Positions 16,705 to 24,885 of a stretch of 64,000 nt of DNA are shown one piece after another. The position numbers were made by a program, and so were the translations under genes. The first letter of the stretch is position 1. Every line of letters begins with the position of its first letter. The notes below the pieces were generated by a model that saw only the letters and a program-made list of their open reading frames with translations, searched no databases and was not told the DNA's origin. The stretch lies in NCBI RefSeq assembly GCF_900110865.1, contig NZ_FOFD01000001.1:930001-994000 (forward strand), given 5' to 3'. This stretch comes from Natrinema salaciae. Lineage in GTDB: Archaea; Halobacteriota; Halobacteria; Halobacteriales; Natrialbaceae.

Positions 16705-17001
16705 ATGCGAGCACGAATAGCGTGGATTCAGATGAGCGATCTCGATATTCTGGAGTTTCTAGACGGCCACGAGCTGGACGACTTTCAGGCCCCGCCCGCG
16801 ACCATCGCCAAAAACATGGATCCGACCAAGGGGACCGTCCAGCAGCGCGTTCGAATTTTGAACGCCGCCGGACTCATCGAGAAGAAAGACGCAACCGGCG
16901 GGTACTACTGTATCACTGGCGTCGGTCGACGATATCTTCAAGGAGAGCTGTTGGATGAGGAGCGGGACCGACTCGAGCAGTTCGATCCGTCTAACGTATA
17001 A
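16705..17001 (+). CDS. phiH1-repressor-like winged-helix protein (copy 3)
   Basis: A 98-residue protein (MRARIAWIQMSDLDILEFLD). The HTH reads PPATIAKNMDPTKGTVQQRV, followed by a wing (ATGGYYCITGVG) and the family closing motif YLQGELLDEERDRLEQF. It is divergent from the integrase, matching the repressor-integrase layout of temperate elements. Relative to copies 1 and 2 it has a slightly longer tail. It probably represses integrase or transfer genes. Confidence 0.82.
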   Translation: MRARIAWIQMSDLDILEFLDGHELDDFQAPPATIAKNMDPTKGTVQQRVRILNAAGLIEKKDATGGYYCITGVGRRYLQGELLDEERDRLEQFDPSNV

Positions 17002-17671
17002 CATCTTTCCGCACGAGGGGGTCATAGAACTATTCCGGCAAGGCTGTTTCCATCCTTCATTCGACGGGTTAAATAGTGGGTGGATATGCGAACTGACCGC
17101 TGAGAGCCCTGCCAATTTCAGATGGTGTTTGAGAGTGGTGCTGACTACATAGCGCATATTCAGCATGGTATGACGAGCGAACACAAGCGGCGGACTGGTG
17201 AAGTATATCTGTGGTGATTCGCTCAAGAAGGGCCCGATGAACGAGCCGACTCGCATATATATTCACTTTATTCACTAACGCAATTTAGACGAATGATTGG
17301 GAAAGAGTAAGTCAGATCCTCGTTGCTCGGAGCCTCACTACCGTGCGTTCATCGACGCAGTAGACGAATTGGAACATACCGACCTCAACGCACTCCTTGA
17401 GTAGTTGGAGACCGAGCTGAAGGTCACGCCCTGTTCAACTATTGTAGTGGCCTTTTTTAGAATAAAGCTTTGGAAACGAATAAGTAGCAAGACAATAATC
17501 CTATTATGTTGATAATAGGATAAAATACTGGTTGGCAACAACTGAATCAACCTCTCTACCGTAAGACAGTCACAAATATATCCAGGAGACAGCTTACATC
17601 ACTACATTCAGAATTTACTCAATCTAAGATAATAGAAAAGGTTTATTGTATTGGAAATTACGAAATAGTGT
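17002..17671. other. AT-rich intergenic region
   Basis: A 670-base stretch with falling GC content. A rightward frame near 17338-17430 reads YRAFIDAVDELEHTDLNALL and is then stopped; it may be a gene fragment. The last 40 bases contain GGTTTATTG (17639-17647), about 27 bases upstream of the next ATG, a good promoter. No RNA gene is recognised. Confidence 0.4.
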
Positions 17672-18661
17672 ATGGTAAACCGGCACGGTAATTCCAGACG
17701 GAAGCTATTAAAGACCATCGGAGCAACAGGATCGCTACTAACAGTAGGCACAGGGCAAGTACTGGCAGCGGATACTGGAGAGGAATATCCAATGGTGAGT
17801 GGTGAGATTTATAATGGATCCGTTCAGGAAATTGCCTCATACACTGGTGGATTCAGTGGCATCCCTGGTGTAGCTAAACACCCATCACAAGATCGGGTTG
17901 CTTTCATTTCCCCCTATGGTGAAGGTGCACTTGATCTGTTTATCGCTGAAGGAATTCAATCACCCAACGATAAAGCAGATGCAGTATATCGGATCACGGA
18001 TGCACCGGAAGCAGGTGTCTATGCCCCAGAATGGCTTCAAGGGAATCATTTAGCATTCCAACAAAATTTTACTCGATATTCAGTTAATATACCACAAAAT
18101 TATCTTATTGAAGAAAAGACGGTGCTGGATGAGGATGTAACGGAAAATAAAACTGTTAGACCGGCCTTCTCAATACCGAATCTGCCTAAAGTACCTAACT
18201 CAATTCCCTTCAATCTCTGTGTCCCGTTTGGCAGATCAAAATGGTGTGTACAGGCGGATGATCTCGCTATTGGTCAACCAAAAGATTGTAATTCTGGGAT
18301 GACTCCGCCGCTTGCTTCGGCAACAGCTCATATTCAGAAAGAGGTTCTCGGTTTGGGGGGTTGGGATGTTGAAACCGATATTCAAATGTGGGTTGGTGTT
18401 GAAGAAGATCTTAATGGGGTTTGGTTCGGCGCCCCAGACGGCGAATGTGCTAGATACCAGATAGATCCTCCAGATCCAACTGCAGCGGTTGACGACATTG
18501 TTGATTCGCTTAATCAGGCTGGAGATGATGCAGCAGAGTGGATTGATGACCATGGGGGACCAAACAAAGGAACACACGCAAATGACTTTCTTGTTCTTGT
18601 CGTACTACTCATTATTGCACTCATTATTATAGCAGGATCGGCGACCGGTACTTGGGGATAA
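17672..18661 (+). CDS. Tat-exported, C-terminally anchored protein of unknown function
   Basis: A 329-residue protein with a Tat signal (NSRRKLLKTIGATGSLL) and a single C-terminal membrane helix (FLVLVVLLIIALIIIAGSA), so the middle is probably held outside the membrane. Several cysteines are spaced through the middle (CVPFGRSKWC, CNSG, ECARY). I recognise no family. The DNA is much AT-richer than the rest of the window (A/T third positions throughout), marking recent acquisition. The ATG at 17672 is leaderless relative to the box at 17639-17647. A four-helix membrane protein follows 37 bases downstream and is probably co-transcribed. Confidence 0.72.
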   Translation: MVNRHGNSRRKLLKTIGATGSLLTVGTGQVLAADTGEEYPMVSGEIYNGSVQEIASYTGGFSGIPGVAKHPSQDRVAFISPYGEGALDLFIAEGIQSPNDKADAVYRITDAPEAGVYAPEWLQGNHLAFQQNFTRYSVNIPQNYLIEEKTVLDEDVTENKTVRPAFSIPNLPKVPNSIPFNLCVPFGRSKWCVQADDLAIGQPKDCNSGMTPPLASATAHIQKEVLGLGGWDVETDIQMWVGVEEDLNGVWFGAPDGECARYQIDPPDPTAAVDDIVDSLNQAGDDAAEWIDDHGGPNKGTHANDFLVLVVLLIIALIIIAGSATGTWG

Positions 18662-18698
18662 TACTAGAACTTAATACCACGAATTCCAGTTATTTCCT

Positions 18699-19016
18699 AT
18701 GGACATACACAATAAAATACGCTTCCCGGAGGTTATTGGTTCGGTAGTTATTTTAGTTGGTGTCATTTTAACCTATGACCAATCACATCCGATAGCATAT
18801 AAGTTAATATCTTTGTCTCTTATAATCGTATCATTCCTAATTGCTCTTGAAGGTGTAGAAATCTATCAAGCATCACTCGCAATTGGTATTCCAGTTCTTA
18901 TTGCAGGTGGACTAATCATTTATGATGATACTCTCCCCCCATTATATGGGATTGTGACTATTGTAATTGCCATTTCGGCACTAATTCTGTATTCTAAACT
19001 ACCAAGAGACTCCTAA
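18699..19016 (+). CDS. Small four-helix membrane protein
   Basis: A 105-residue protein with four hydrophobic segments (EVIGSVVILVGVILTY, ISLSLIIVSFLIAL, ASLAIGIPVLIAGGLIIY, YGIVTIVIAISALILY) and short loops. It shares the low GC of the upstream exported protein, from which it is separated by 37 bases. No conserved motif is visible. The pair could be an AT-rich two-gene cassette of unknown purpose. Confidence 0.65.
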   Translation: MDIHNKIRFPEVIGSVVILVGVILTYDQSHPIAYKLISLSLIIVSFLIALEGVEIYQASLAIGIPVLIAGGLIIYDDTLPPLYGIVTIVIAISALILYSKLPRDS

Positions 19017-19051
19017 ACCCATATTTTATATGGTGAAAAGTCATTTTCCGT

Positions 19052-20107
19052 TCACGGATCTCGTTCTCGAAGTCGCTCGAGTCGTCGCTCTGTACTGGGA
19101 TGCGTCGTTACTATCCGGTTCAACCGGCTGGTAGGTAACGGTACGCCGCCAAAATCAGGCTGTTTCCGTGGAGGTTCAACGATCGCAAGCGGTGAAACCT
19201 CTGCACTTCTAAGATCAGTCGATGGTCGTTCGGCAAGTGTTGAATCGATTTTTTCGAGGGCAGTAGCCAGCGCAACCGGTTTCCCGGTGATAGCAATTGC
19301 GCCGCTGTCAGCGGTGAATTCTCGCGTCCGAGAGAGCGCTGTCCAACAGAGGACAGCGACGATCCAGACTGGAAGAACGAGGATCAGTCCAGCAGTGACA
19401 AGTGCATCCCCGAGATCAGCACGACTTGTGTGTCCGTGTTCGACACCGATAGTGGAGTTCGAGAGAAGACGAAAAACGCGCTGTGAGGACCCGACCGGTA
19501 ACGAGACGGCAGTCATTACCGCTGCGTCCCGATTTTGCACGTGAGCGATTTCGTGTGCAATGACCGCTTCGAGCTCGGACTGCTCGAGTAGCGTCACCAG
19601 TCCCTCACTCACCACGAGTCGTGCGGTTTGTGGCTTGAATCCTGTCGTGAACGAAACCGGCGCGTCCATTGGCGCGACGTAAACGTCCGGGACAGGCACT
19701 ACAGCTTGGTGAGCAACCAATTGGACAGTATCTATCAATTCGGAACGCTCCTCTCTTCGAGCCCGAGAAGCACCGACCGAACGGATCGTATGCACGGGTG
19801 CATCTCGTTCATGACGCACCAAGAGAATCAGCAGACAGATTCCTGCGCTACAGATGATCGGGACGAGGATTTCCGCTGCAGGAAGTGTTGCTGGTTGAAA
19901 CAAAAACTCATAGATGAGAAGCAAAAATAGAGTGATAATACTTCCTGCGACGACCGTCGTCAGAAGAGCCGTTACACTAAGTCCAAAGAGCAGTATCACC
20001 ATTAAACCATACAAATTGGTCCTTTCCCCGTTCGCGACCATGATTTGTTCTAGAGGCGTCTTCTCGACTTTCTTTCTTCGATTTCTCTGTGTGATGTTCA
20101 CCGTCAT
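19052..20107 (-). CDS. htpX: HtpX-like M48 family zinc metalloprotease
   Basis: A 351-residue membrane protease. Two N-terminal transmembrane helices (about 32-65 and 75-100) precede the catalytic domain. The zinc-binding motif HEIAH (about 184-188) and the third ligand Glu in TREFTADSGAI (about 268-275) define family M48. Further hydrophobic stretches follow HExxH (about 235-255), as in HtpX. It probably degrades damaged membrane proteins from the cytoplasmic side. GC content is moderate. It converges with the low-GC membrane gene, only 35 bases apart. The start ATG 20107 could be preceded by others, but the basic N-terminus looks complete. Confidence 0.87.
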   Translation of the reverse strand: MTVNITQRNRRKKVEKTPLEQIMVANGERTNLYGLMVILLFGLSVTALLTTVVAGSIITLFLLLIYEFLFQPATLPAAEILVPIICSAGICLLILLVRHERDAPVHTIRSVGASRARREERSELIDTVQLVAHQAVVPVPDVYVAPMDAPVSFTTGFKPQTARLVVSEGLVTLLEQSELEAVIAHEIAHVQNRDAAVMTAVSLPVGSSQRVFRLLSNSTIGVEHGHTSRADLGDALVTAGLILVLPVWIVAVLCWTALSRTREFTADSGAIAITGKPVALATALEKIDSTLAERPSTDLRSAEVSPLAIVEPPRKQPDFGGVPLPTSRLNRIVTTHPSTERRLERLRERDP

Positions 20108-20859
20108 TTCTTATATCACGCTCACCGCACGGTTGGCTTGATCTGCGTTCTAATGTAATTGCAATCTTCATTTTCTGGACGACTCAAAGCCTGTCTGCTG
20201 GCACCTCTATCTCGACGTGAGTGAGGCCCGAAGGTTCAATCACACCACATAATGGGATCATAGTCCAGCATATTACCCTCGTACCGTACACGGAGCTTAG
20301 ATTTTCAGTATTCCTCGAGACCAGGGCTCGAGCACACGATTGAAGACTCAATGTCGTCCTCCAACACCGCCAGTCCAGAGTTCGTCGACCTCGCGATCAG
20401 CACAGTGAATCAGACGAAGCACCACTACCGACTTATTCTCTCCAAGATCAACACCACCGTTGATCTCGCAACCATCGACCGAAACCGTATTTTGACTCAC
20501 CCGTAGTCGACCGATAGAATCGCCTCGACTCGGGGGAACTGTCCCAAGCAGTCACCGAGTAGCCATTGGTCGCCTTGAACAGACCGACACTGCTATCATC
20601 AATCGAGTTCCCCGGCGACTACGAGCCATGATCGTGTAGTAATTCGTTCGCCGGTCGAGTTCGTCTTTCTCGACGAGACCCTAGCACGCAGTTTTTGACA
20701 GCTATCAATGAACTCGACTGCCACACCGTTACCTGCTTGACCTGTATAACCGCTTGTTGGGTAGCTGTGAAGAGGATCAGAGAACCGTTCTATAACACCC
20801 CTCTTCCCGCACCACAATTCGCCACTCATTTTGCGAAGCGATTTGTATTGGAAACAAGC
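20108..20859. other. Intergenic region with possible decayed frames
   Basis: A 750-base stretch between two divergent genes. Rightward ATG 20351 opens a 51-codon frame (MSSSNTASPEFVDLAISTVN) and the opposite strand also stays open there; neither resembles a family I know. CTATAAC near 20790-20797 is the best promoter candidate for the methyltransferase fusion gene. The rest appears non-coding or degraded. Confidence 0.35.
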
Positions 20860-22215
20860 ATGCCGACTGAAGCCACCGTCTACCGGGTCCTCCTCGCCAT
20901 GGCCGACGACATCGACCAAGAGCGAACTATCGCAAGAGACGTTGTCATCGATTGGAACTCGACGACCGGCCGTACGCAGGACATTCACCTCGAGCCGGTA
21001 TCAGCCGTCCACGTCGATCTCGATAAGACCGACCTCGAGGAGGAGATCGACGCGGTCCTAGGGACGTTCTGGACGACCGTCGACGACACGAGAACAGGCG
21101 GAACGAGCCTCACTGATACGATACGACGGCTCGCACTCGAGGGTGATATACCGTCGATAATCGGGTTCTCAGAGCAGAACGTCCCCACGAGCAAACTCGA
21201 CCCGGAATCGTACACGGCTGTTCAGGACTTCAGGGAGGAGTGCCGGGAGACGGGCTACTTCACGTACGCAACCCAGGAGGAGTACGAGAGTAGGCTCCAG
21301 CAGTCACTCTCTCGGATGATGGACGAACTCCTCGCCGATCCGCGGAGACCGTTTCTGGAGCAGGCGGACCACGACGGACCGAGCGAGTACGACGTCGAGG
21401 TGGATCACGATCGACTGCAATTGTCCGCGGCGATCCACCGCGAACAGGACGTGCGGAACATCGATCGGATCGTGGACCAGCTTCAGGAGCGAGACATTGA
21501 GCCGCCGTATCGCGTGCTCGACGCGGGATGTGGCTACGGAACGGTCACGAAGAGCCGGTTTGGCAACGACGATCGCTTCGACGTGATCGCCATCGATCAG
21601 TCGCGAAACGCACTCGAGGTCGCCAAAGACCAGTACAACGCTCCGAACATCGAGTATCGCTGGCTCGACGTGAACAACCTCCCTGACGCCGACTTCGAGA
21701 CGTTCGATATAGTCTTCGCCGCCTACCTGTTTCACCACCTTGCGAACCAGGAATCCGTGCTATCGCTCCTCTGGGAGGCTGTTCGAGACGGTGGCTATCT
21801 GCTGGTCCGGAGTTGCGAAGACGGACAGCATCTGCACTACCCACCGGACGAGGATATGGAGTGGGTCGTCGAATTTACGGACGACATCCCGGGGAGCAGC
21901 GATCGCACCCACGGTCGACGACTCCCGACTCACATGAAGCGTCTCTCACCAGAACCCACGGACGTCTGGTTGGACCTGGAGAACTACCACACCGTGGGTT
22001 TGAGCAGTTCGGAACGGCGGGATTACTGGACGGTGTTTCACTCTAACCGTCTCCACTACGCGAAAACGCGAGCGGAACGTGCTGATGCTTCTATCGAAGA
22101 GAAGCGTCTCTATCAGCGGATGGCCGAAGCGATGGAAACACTCGAGCAGAAAATCACCGGGAACGAGCACGTCTTTGACGCAAAAAGTGTGCCAGTGGCC
22201 GTTGCCGTGAAATGA
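20860..22215 (+). CDS. DUF4062-like domain fused to SAM-dependent methyltransferase
   Basis: A 451-residue protein from ATG 20860. Residues 1 to about 160 follow the DUF4062 pattern: VLLAMADDIDQERTIARDVV, then DIHLEPVSAVHV, then VLGTFWTTVDD, GTSLTDTIRRL and a later strand before FSEQNVP. DUF4062 is TIR/SLOG-like and appears in signalling or conflict proteins. From about 215 a class I methyltransferase follows: VLDAGCGYGTVTK (motif I), VIAIDQS (acidic end of strand 2), FDIVFAAYLFHHL (motif IV region). The C-terminus is helical. The methyl acceptor is unknown. The combination suggests a small-molecule or nucleotide-linked defence role, but nothing proves it. It sits alone upstream of a toxin-antitoxin pair. 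Confidence 0.72.
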   Translation: MPTEATVYRVLLAMADDIDQERTIARDVVIDWNSTTGRTQDIHLEPVSAVHVDLDKTDLEEEIDAVLGTFWTTVDDTRTGGTSLTDTIRRLALEGDIPSIIGFSEQNVPTSKLDPESYTAVQDFREECRETGYFTYATQEEYESRLQQSLSRMMDELLADPRRPFLEQADHDGPSEYDVEVDHDRLQLSAAIHREQDVRNIDRIVDQLQERDIEPPYRVLDAGCGYGTVTKSRFGNDDRFDVIAIDQSRNALEVAKDQYNAPNIEYRWLDVNNLPDADFETFDIVFAAYLFHHLANQESVLSLLWEAVRDGGYLLVRSCEDGQHLHYPPDEDMEWVVEFTDDIPGSSDRTHGRRLPTHMKRLSPEPTDVWLDLENYHTVGLSSSERRDYWTVFHSNRLHYAKTRAERADASIEEKRLYQRMAEAMETLEQKITGNEHVFDAKSVPVAVAVK

Positions 22216-22593
22216 TTTCGTTCTAATTATTGGTGCCACTCTGGATTCCGTTACGTATCCAACCTCAAGGAGACCGAACTTGGAACGTTCATACAGAGGT
22301 CCATCATGATCGGAAACAGTCGGTCGTCCGATGAAAGCAGAGGGCCCTAAAATAGCCTAGTCGCCTGATGAATTCAAAGTATCTGACAGTCAATACGGGT
22401 GGACCACACATCGTTCAGTACAGAGCGCGTATCGGTCGGAGGGGAGTTCTCGAACTCGAGTGAGTTCCTTATTAGTCCAACAGACGTTACTACTAGGGGA
22501 ATCAGACGAACGAGCAGTCTGAGAGCGAGTAAACTGCTATTGTTCTTCCGACCAATAGTCTTATTGCATTGGTCCGTGTACCAATGGCCGAGG
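22216..22593. other. Intergenic region with toxin-antitoxin promoter
   Basis: No gene is supported. CTTATTGC near 22559-22567 lies about 27 bases before ATG 22594 and fits a leaderless promoter for the TumE-like gene. Longer rightward readings from 22399 lack haloarchaeal composition. The remaining sequence is plain. Confidence 0.4.
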
Positions 22594-22932
22594 ATGGCCT
22601 CACTGACCGGCGACGACCTCGATGGCGTAAGTGAGGGGAGGAAGTATCCCGACGGGACCGTTGTCCGCGTGTTTTGCATGCGGACAGACCGGGACGCATA
22701 CCCGTCTGGGTGGGCCTACAAACTCCACTACGGCGCGACGGAGCCCGATCCGCCCCAAACGCTTGACGATGGGACGATTCGTCGGTACGACAACTCGCAC
22801 GAGGATACGAAAGGGCACGAACTGCACGTCGCACCCGATCCCGACCCGGATATACTCACGTTCCCCGGAATGGTCGAACTCTGGGAACGGTTCTGGAGCG
22901 AGATCCCGAAATCCGAGTTCGAGGTCACGTGA
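22594..22932 (+). CDS. TumE-type toxin (DUF6516)
   Basis: A 112-residue protein (MASLTGDDLDGVSEGRKYPD). The motif block IRRYDNSHEDTKGHELHV and the end PGMVELWERFWSEIPK identify the DUF6516/TumE family. In TumE/TumA systems this protein is the toxin and the downstream HTH protein the antitoxin. The proposed toxic mechanism of the family is not visible in sequence. The gene is followed after 24 bases by the antitoxin gene. Start chosen at ATG 22594 from the promoter position and family length. Confidence 0.82.
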   Translation: MASLTGDDLDGVSEGRKYPDGTVVRVFCMRTDRDAYPSGWAYKLHYGATEPDPPQTLDDGTIRRYDNSHEDTKGHELHVAPDPDPDILTFPGMVELWERFWSEIPKSEFEVT

Positions 22933-22956
22933 GATCATCACACCACGGTGATACCC

Positions 22957-23406
22957 ATGAACGATACCACGCCGCCGCTGCACCCGATGGAGCGCGAACA
23001 GCTTCAGGCAGAATCAACCCTCGTCGTGACTGTAAAGTCGTCCAGTGAGTTTCAAGACGATGTCTCCGACGGTATCAAAGCGCTCGAACAGGGCGACGCG
23101 GTGGATTCTACGCCGACGCTCTCGTTCACCAGCTACGACGACCTCATGGAGACGCTAACACCGCGCGTCCTCGATCTCATCGAAGCCATCCGCCAGGAAG
23201 AACCATCTAGCATCAACGAGACCGCGCGGGTTGTTGACCGGGACGTGAAAAACGTCCACGAAGAACTCAGTCGACTCGCCCAGCTGGGTATCATCTTCTT
23301 CGAGGAAGATGGCCAGAGTAAGCGCCCGGTCGTCTGGTTCAACGAACTCGTCATCAACCTCCCGTTCGATCCAGATTCTGGCGATACGGCAGCCGTCGCA
23401 CCGTAG
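22957..23406 (+). CDS. TumA-type antitoxin, winged-HTH
   Basis: A 149-residue protein. The C-terminal half contains a winged helix (LIEAIRQEEPSSINETARVV, then VKNVHEELSRLAQLGIIFFE), as in the HVO_A0114-type regulators paired with TumE toxins. The N-terminal half (MEREQLQAESTLVVTVKSSS) likely binds the toxin. It probably represses its own operon and neutralises the toxin. The in-frame GTG 22948 is an alternative start. The arrangement toxin first, antitoxin second is usual for this family. Confidence 0.82.
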   Translation: MNDTTPPLHPMEREQLQAESTLVVTVKSSSEFQDDVSDGIKALEQGDAVDSTPTLSFTSYDDLMETLTPRVLDLIEAIRQEEPSSINETARVVDRDVKNVHEELSRLAQLGIIFFEEDGQSKRPVVWFNELVINLPFDPDSGDTAAVAP

Positions 23407-24134
23407 GTCTTAGGAGTTTTTTCACCGTCTTGGAAGTAATGGCTGGAAATTTGAGCAATCCCTTCTTACGGATTTGTCGAAACACTCAAAGAATGATGTT
23501 TTTGCTCCATCCAGCGGTCAATACAGCGACCACTTTTGCCGGTGGCATCGGCGAACGTGGGAGACGCTCGCCTTAACCCCCGGCAAAACCCGTTGATGCC
23601 GAAAGGCTGCCGTCGCGGGATTTCACCCTGATCCGGCGGACAACCGCTCGCTCCGCTCGCAGATGCTGCGCAGTACCGCAGTGTTCCATTCGTACGAATA
23701 GTGTTCGTCAGGTTCGCCGGAGCTGAATCACTCAGTACAGCGGTTGCACAGTTCAAAATCGTCTGTTACCTACGATCGGATAGCAGTTGCTGCAACTTCA
23801 TCGGCCCGCCCGATGAGTTCTGCATCTAACGTTGATGCCTCACTGTGGTTTGACTCGTATGAGAGAGCACGATATGTACAACACCACCCCCAATCTTGAC
23901 AACTGCGAACGATTGCGTTGAAGAGAGCAGGATACTAACCACATCTGATTTTTATTGATTTAAGTACTTACATAGTTTTATTATGTAGTGAATAGCAGTA
24001 TCTAATTGTGGCAGGCGATGGTCGACAGTAATGAAAATGCAGAACAGTTGTGCCACGAACTGATATCAAATTGCAGTGATATTCAATGAACGGAACTGGT
24101 GAAACCGCGAACCGTAACGCGAGAGGTAGCTGAT
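23407..24134. other. Intergenic region with possible mobile-element debris
   Basis: A 730-base stretch. A leftward frame (23466-23756) is open for 96 codons but is Ser/Ala/Arg-rich and matches nothing I know. Short GC-rich palindromes (CCGCTCGCTCCGCTCGC near 23644) resemble insertion-sequence flanks. From 23930 the DNA turns AT-rich, with TTTTATTGATTTAAG and TTTTATTATG tracts just before the transfer operon, the likely place for its promoter or control sites. Confidence 0.35.
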
Positions 24135-24419
24135 ATGGAAGGGAAAACAGTCACCACGTCGGTCTCTATACGACCGGCAGATGCGTTGTTTCTCAGTTGG
24201 GCAACCGGGATCAACGCGTCCGGACTCTTTCGGGAAGCACTGTCCGAGCAGATGGCGTACCGTAACATCGACCGCCAACGACTCGTCGAACTCGTCGAGC
24301 GAACGGTCCAAGACGGCAGTCGGGACTTCGACGAGTTGCGCGAACGGACGTCCTGTCTCGAGGATCTCGAGGCTTTACTCGATGGCCATGACCAGCCCAC
24401 ACCCTCGTGCGATGAGTAA
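24135..24419 (+). CDS. Ribbon-helix-helix-like regulator at head of transfer operon
   Basis: A 94-residue protein from ATG 24135 (MEGKTVTTSVSIRPADALFL). An N-terminal strand TTSVSIRP followed by two helices (GLFREALSEQMAYR) is a CopG/RHH-like arrangement; the tail is acidic. Its last bases overlap the ATG of the pilin-like gene (ATGAGTAA), so it is the first gene of the transfer operon and may autoregulate it. A GTG at 24099 would add 12 residues. Confidence 0.6.
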   Translation: MEGKTVTTSVSIRPADALFLSWATGINASGLFREALSEQMAYRNIDRQRLVELVERTVQDGSRDFDELRERTSCLEDLEALLDGHDQPTPSCDE

Positions 24420-24852
24420 GCATACTTCCTCCAGAGCTGTCGAATCGCTTAACGAGTCATCAACGACATCGGCATTCAGCAGAGTGCGGCCAGCGGCGTT
24501 GACTTTGGCAGCCGGCCTTATGCTCTGTCTCGTCGCCGTCACACCAGCGATGGCACAGAGCGGTGTCGGCGACGTCTACTGCGGGACCGGCGTCGAAACC
24601 GGGATCAACATCGTTTTCGGTGCCCTCGCAGGACTCGGCCTTCCGGCAACGGCCTTCTTCATCGGTCGATCAGGCCTCTCGTACATGCGAGCAGGCGGTA
24701 ATCCCGAGAAGAAGAACAAGGCCAAGGAGAAACTCGTTATGTCGGTGATCGGGTTCGGGATCATCGTCTTCGCGCTGATCTCGCCGGAGCTCATCGACAA
24801 GATCGGCAGCCAGATGGGATTCTCCTTCTCGGACTGTGTGAAGCCGTTGTGA
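24412..24852 (+). CDS. VirB2/TrbC-like pilin candidate
   Basis: A 146-residue protein. A long N-terminal region leads to a signal-like helix (AALTLAAGLMLCLVAVTPAMA) with an A-M-A site. Then come two hydrophobic segments (FGALAGLGLPATAFFIG; VIGFGIIVFALISPELI) separated by a basic loop (NPEKKNKAKEKL), the topology of VirB2/TrbC pilins. Cys residues lie after the cleavage site and at the C-terminus (DCVKPL). Its position at the head of a VirB6/VirB4/VirD4-like operon supports this. The pilus role is inferred from topology and context only. Confidence 0.65.
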   Translation: MSKHTSSRAVESLNESSTTSAFSRVRPAALTLAAGLMLCLVAVTPAMAQSGVGDVYCGTGVETGINIVFGALAGLGLPATAFFIGRSGLSYMRAGGNPEKKNKAKEKLVMSVIGFGIIVFALISPELIDKIGSQMGFSFSDCVKPL

Positions 24853-24885
24853 GGAGATGCGATTGCGTTCCTTCCCTCCACCATC

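Noticed and set aside
14230-17000. tRNA gene as integration site near the integrase
   Set aside because: No T-loop or acceptor-stem pattern is visible in the flanking DNA, so no att site could be named.
20351-20506. 51-codon gene
   Set aside because: The reverse strand is equally open, and no family or ribosome-binding evidence supports it.
23466-23756. Leftward 96-codon protein
   Set aside because: Composition is not acidic, no start context or family is seen, and the DNA looks like element debris.
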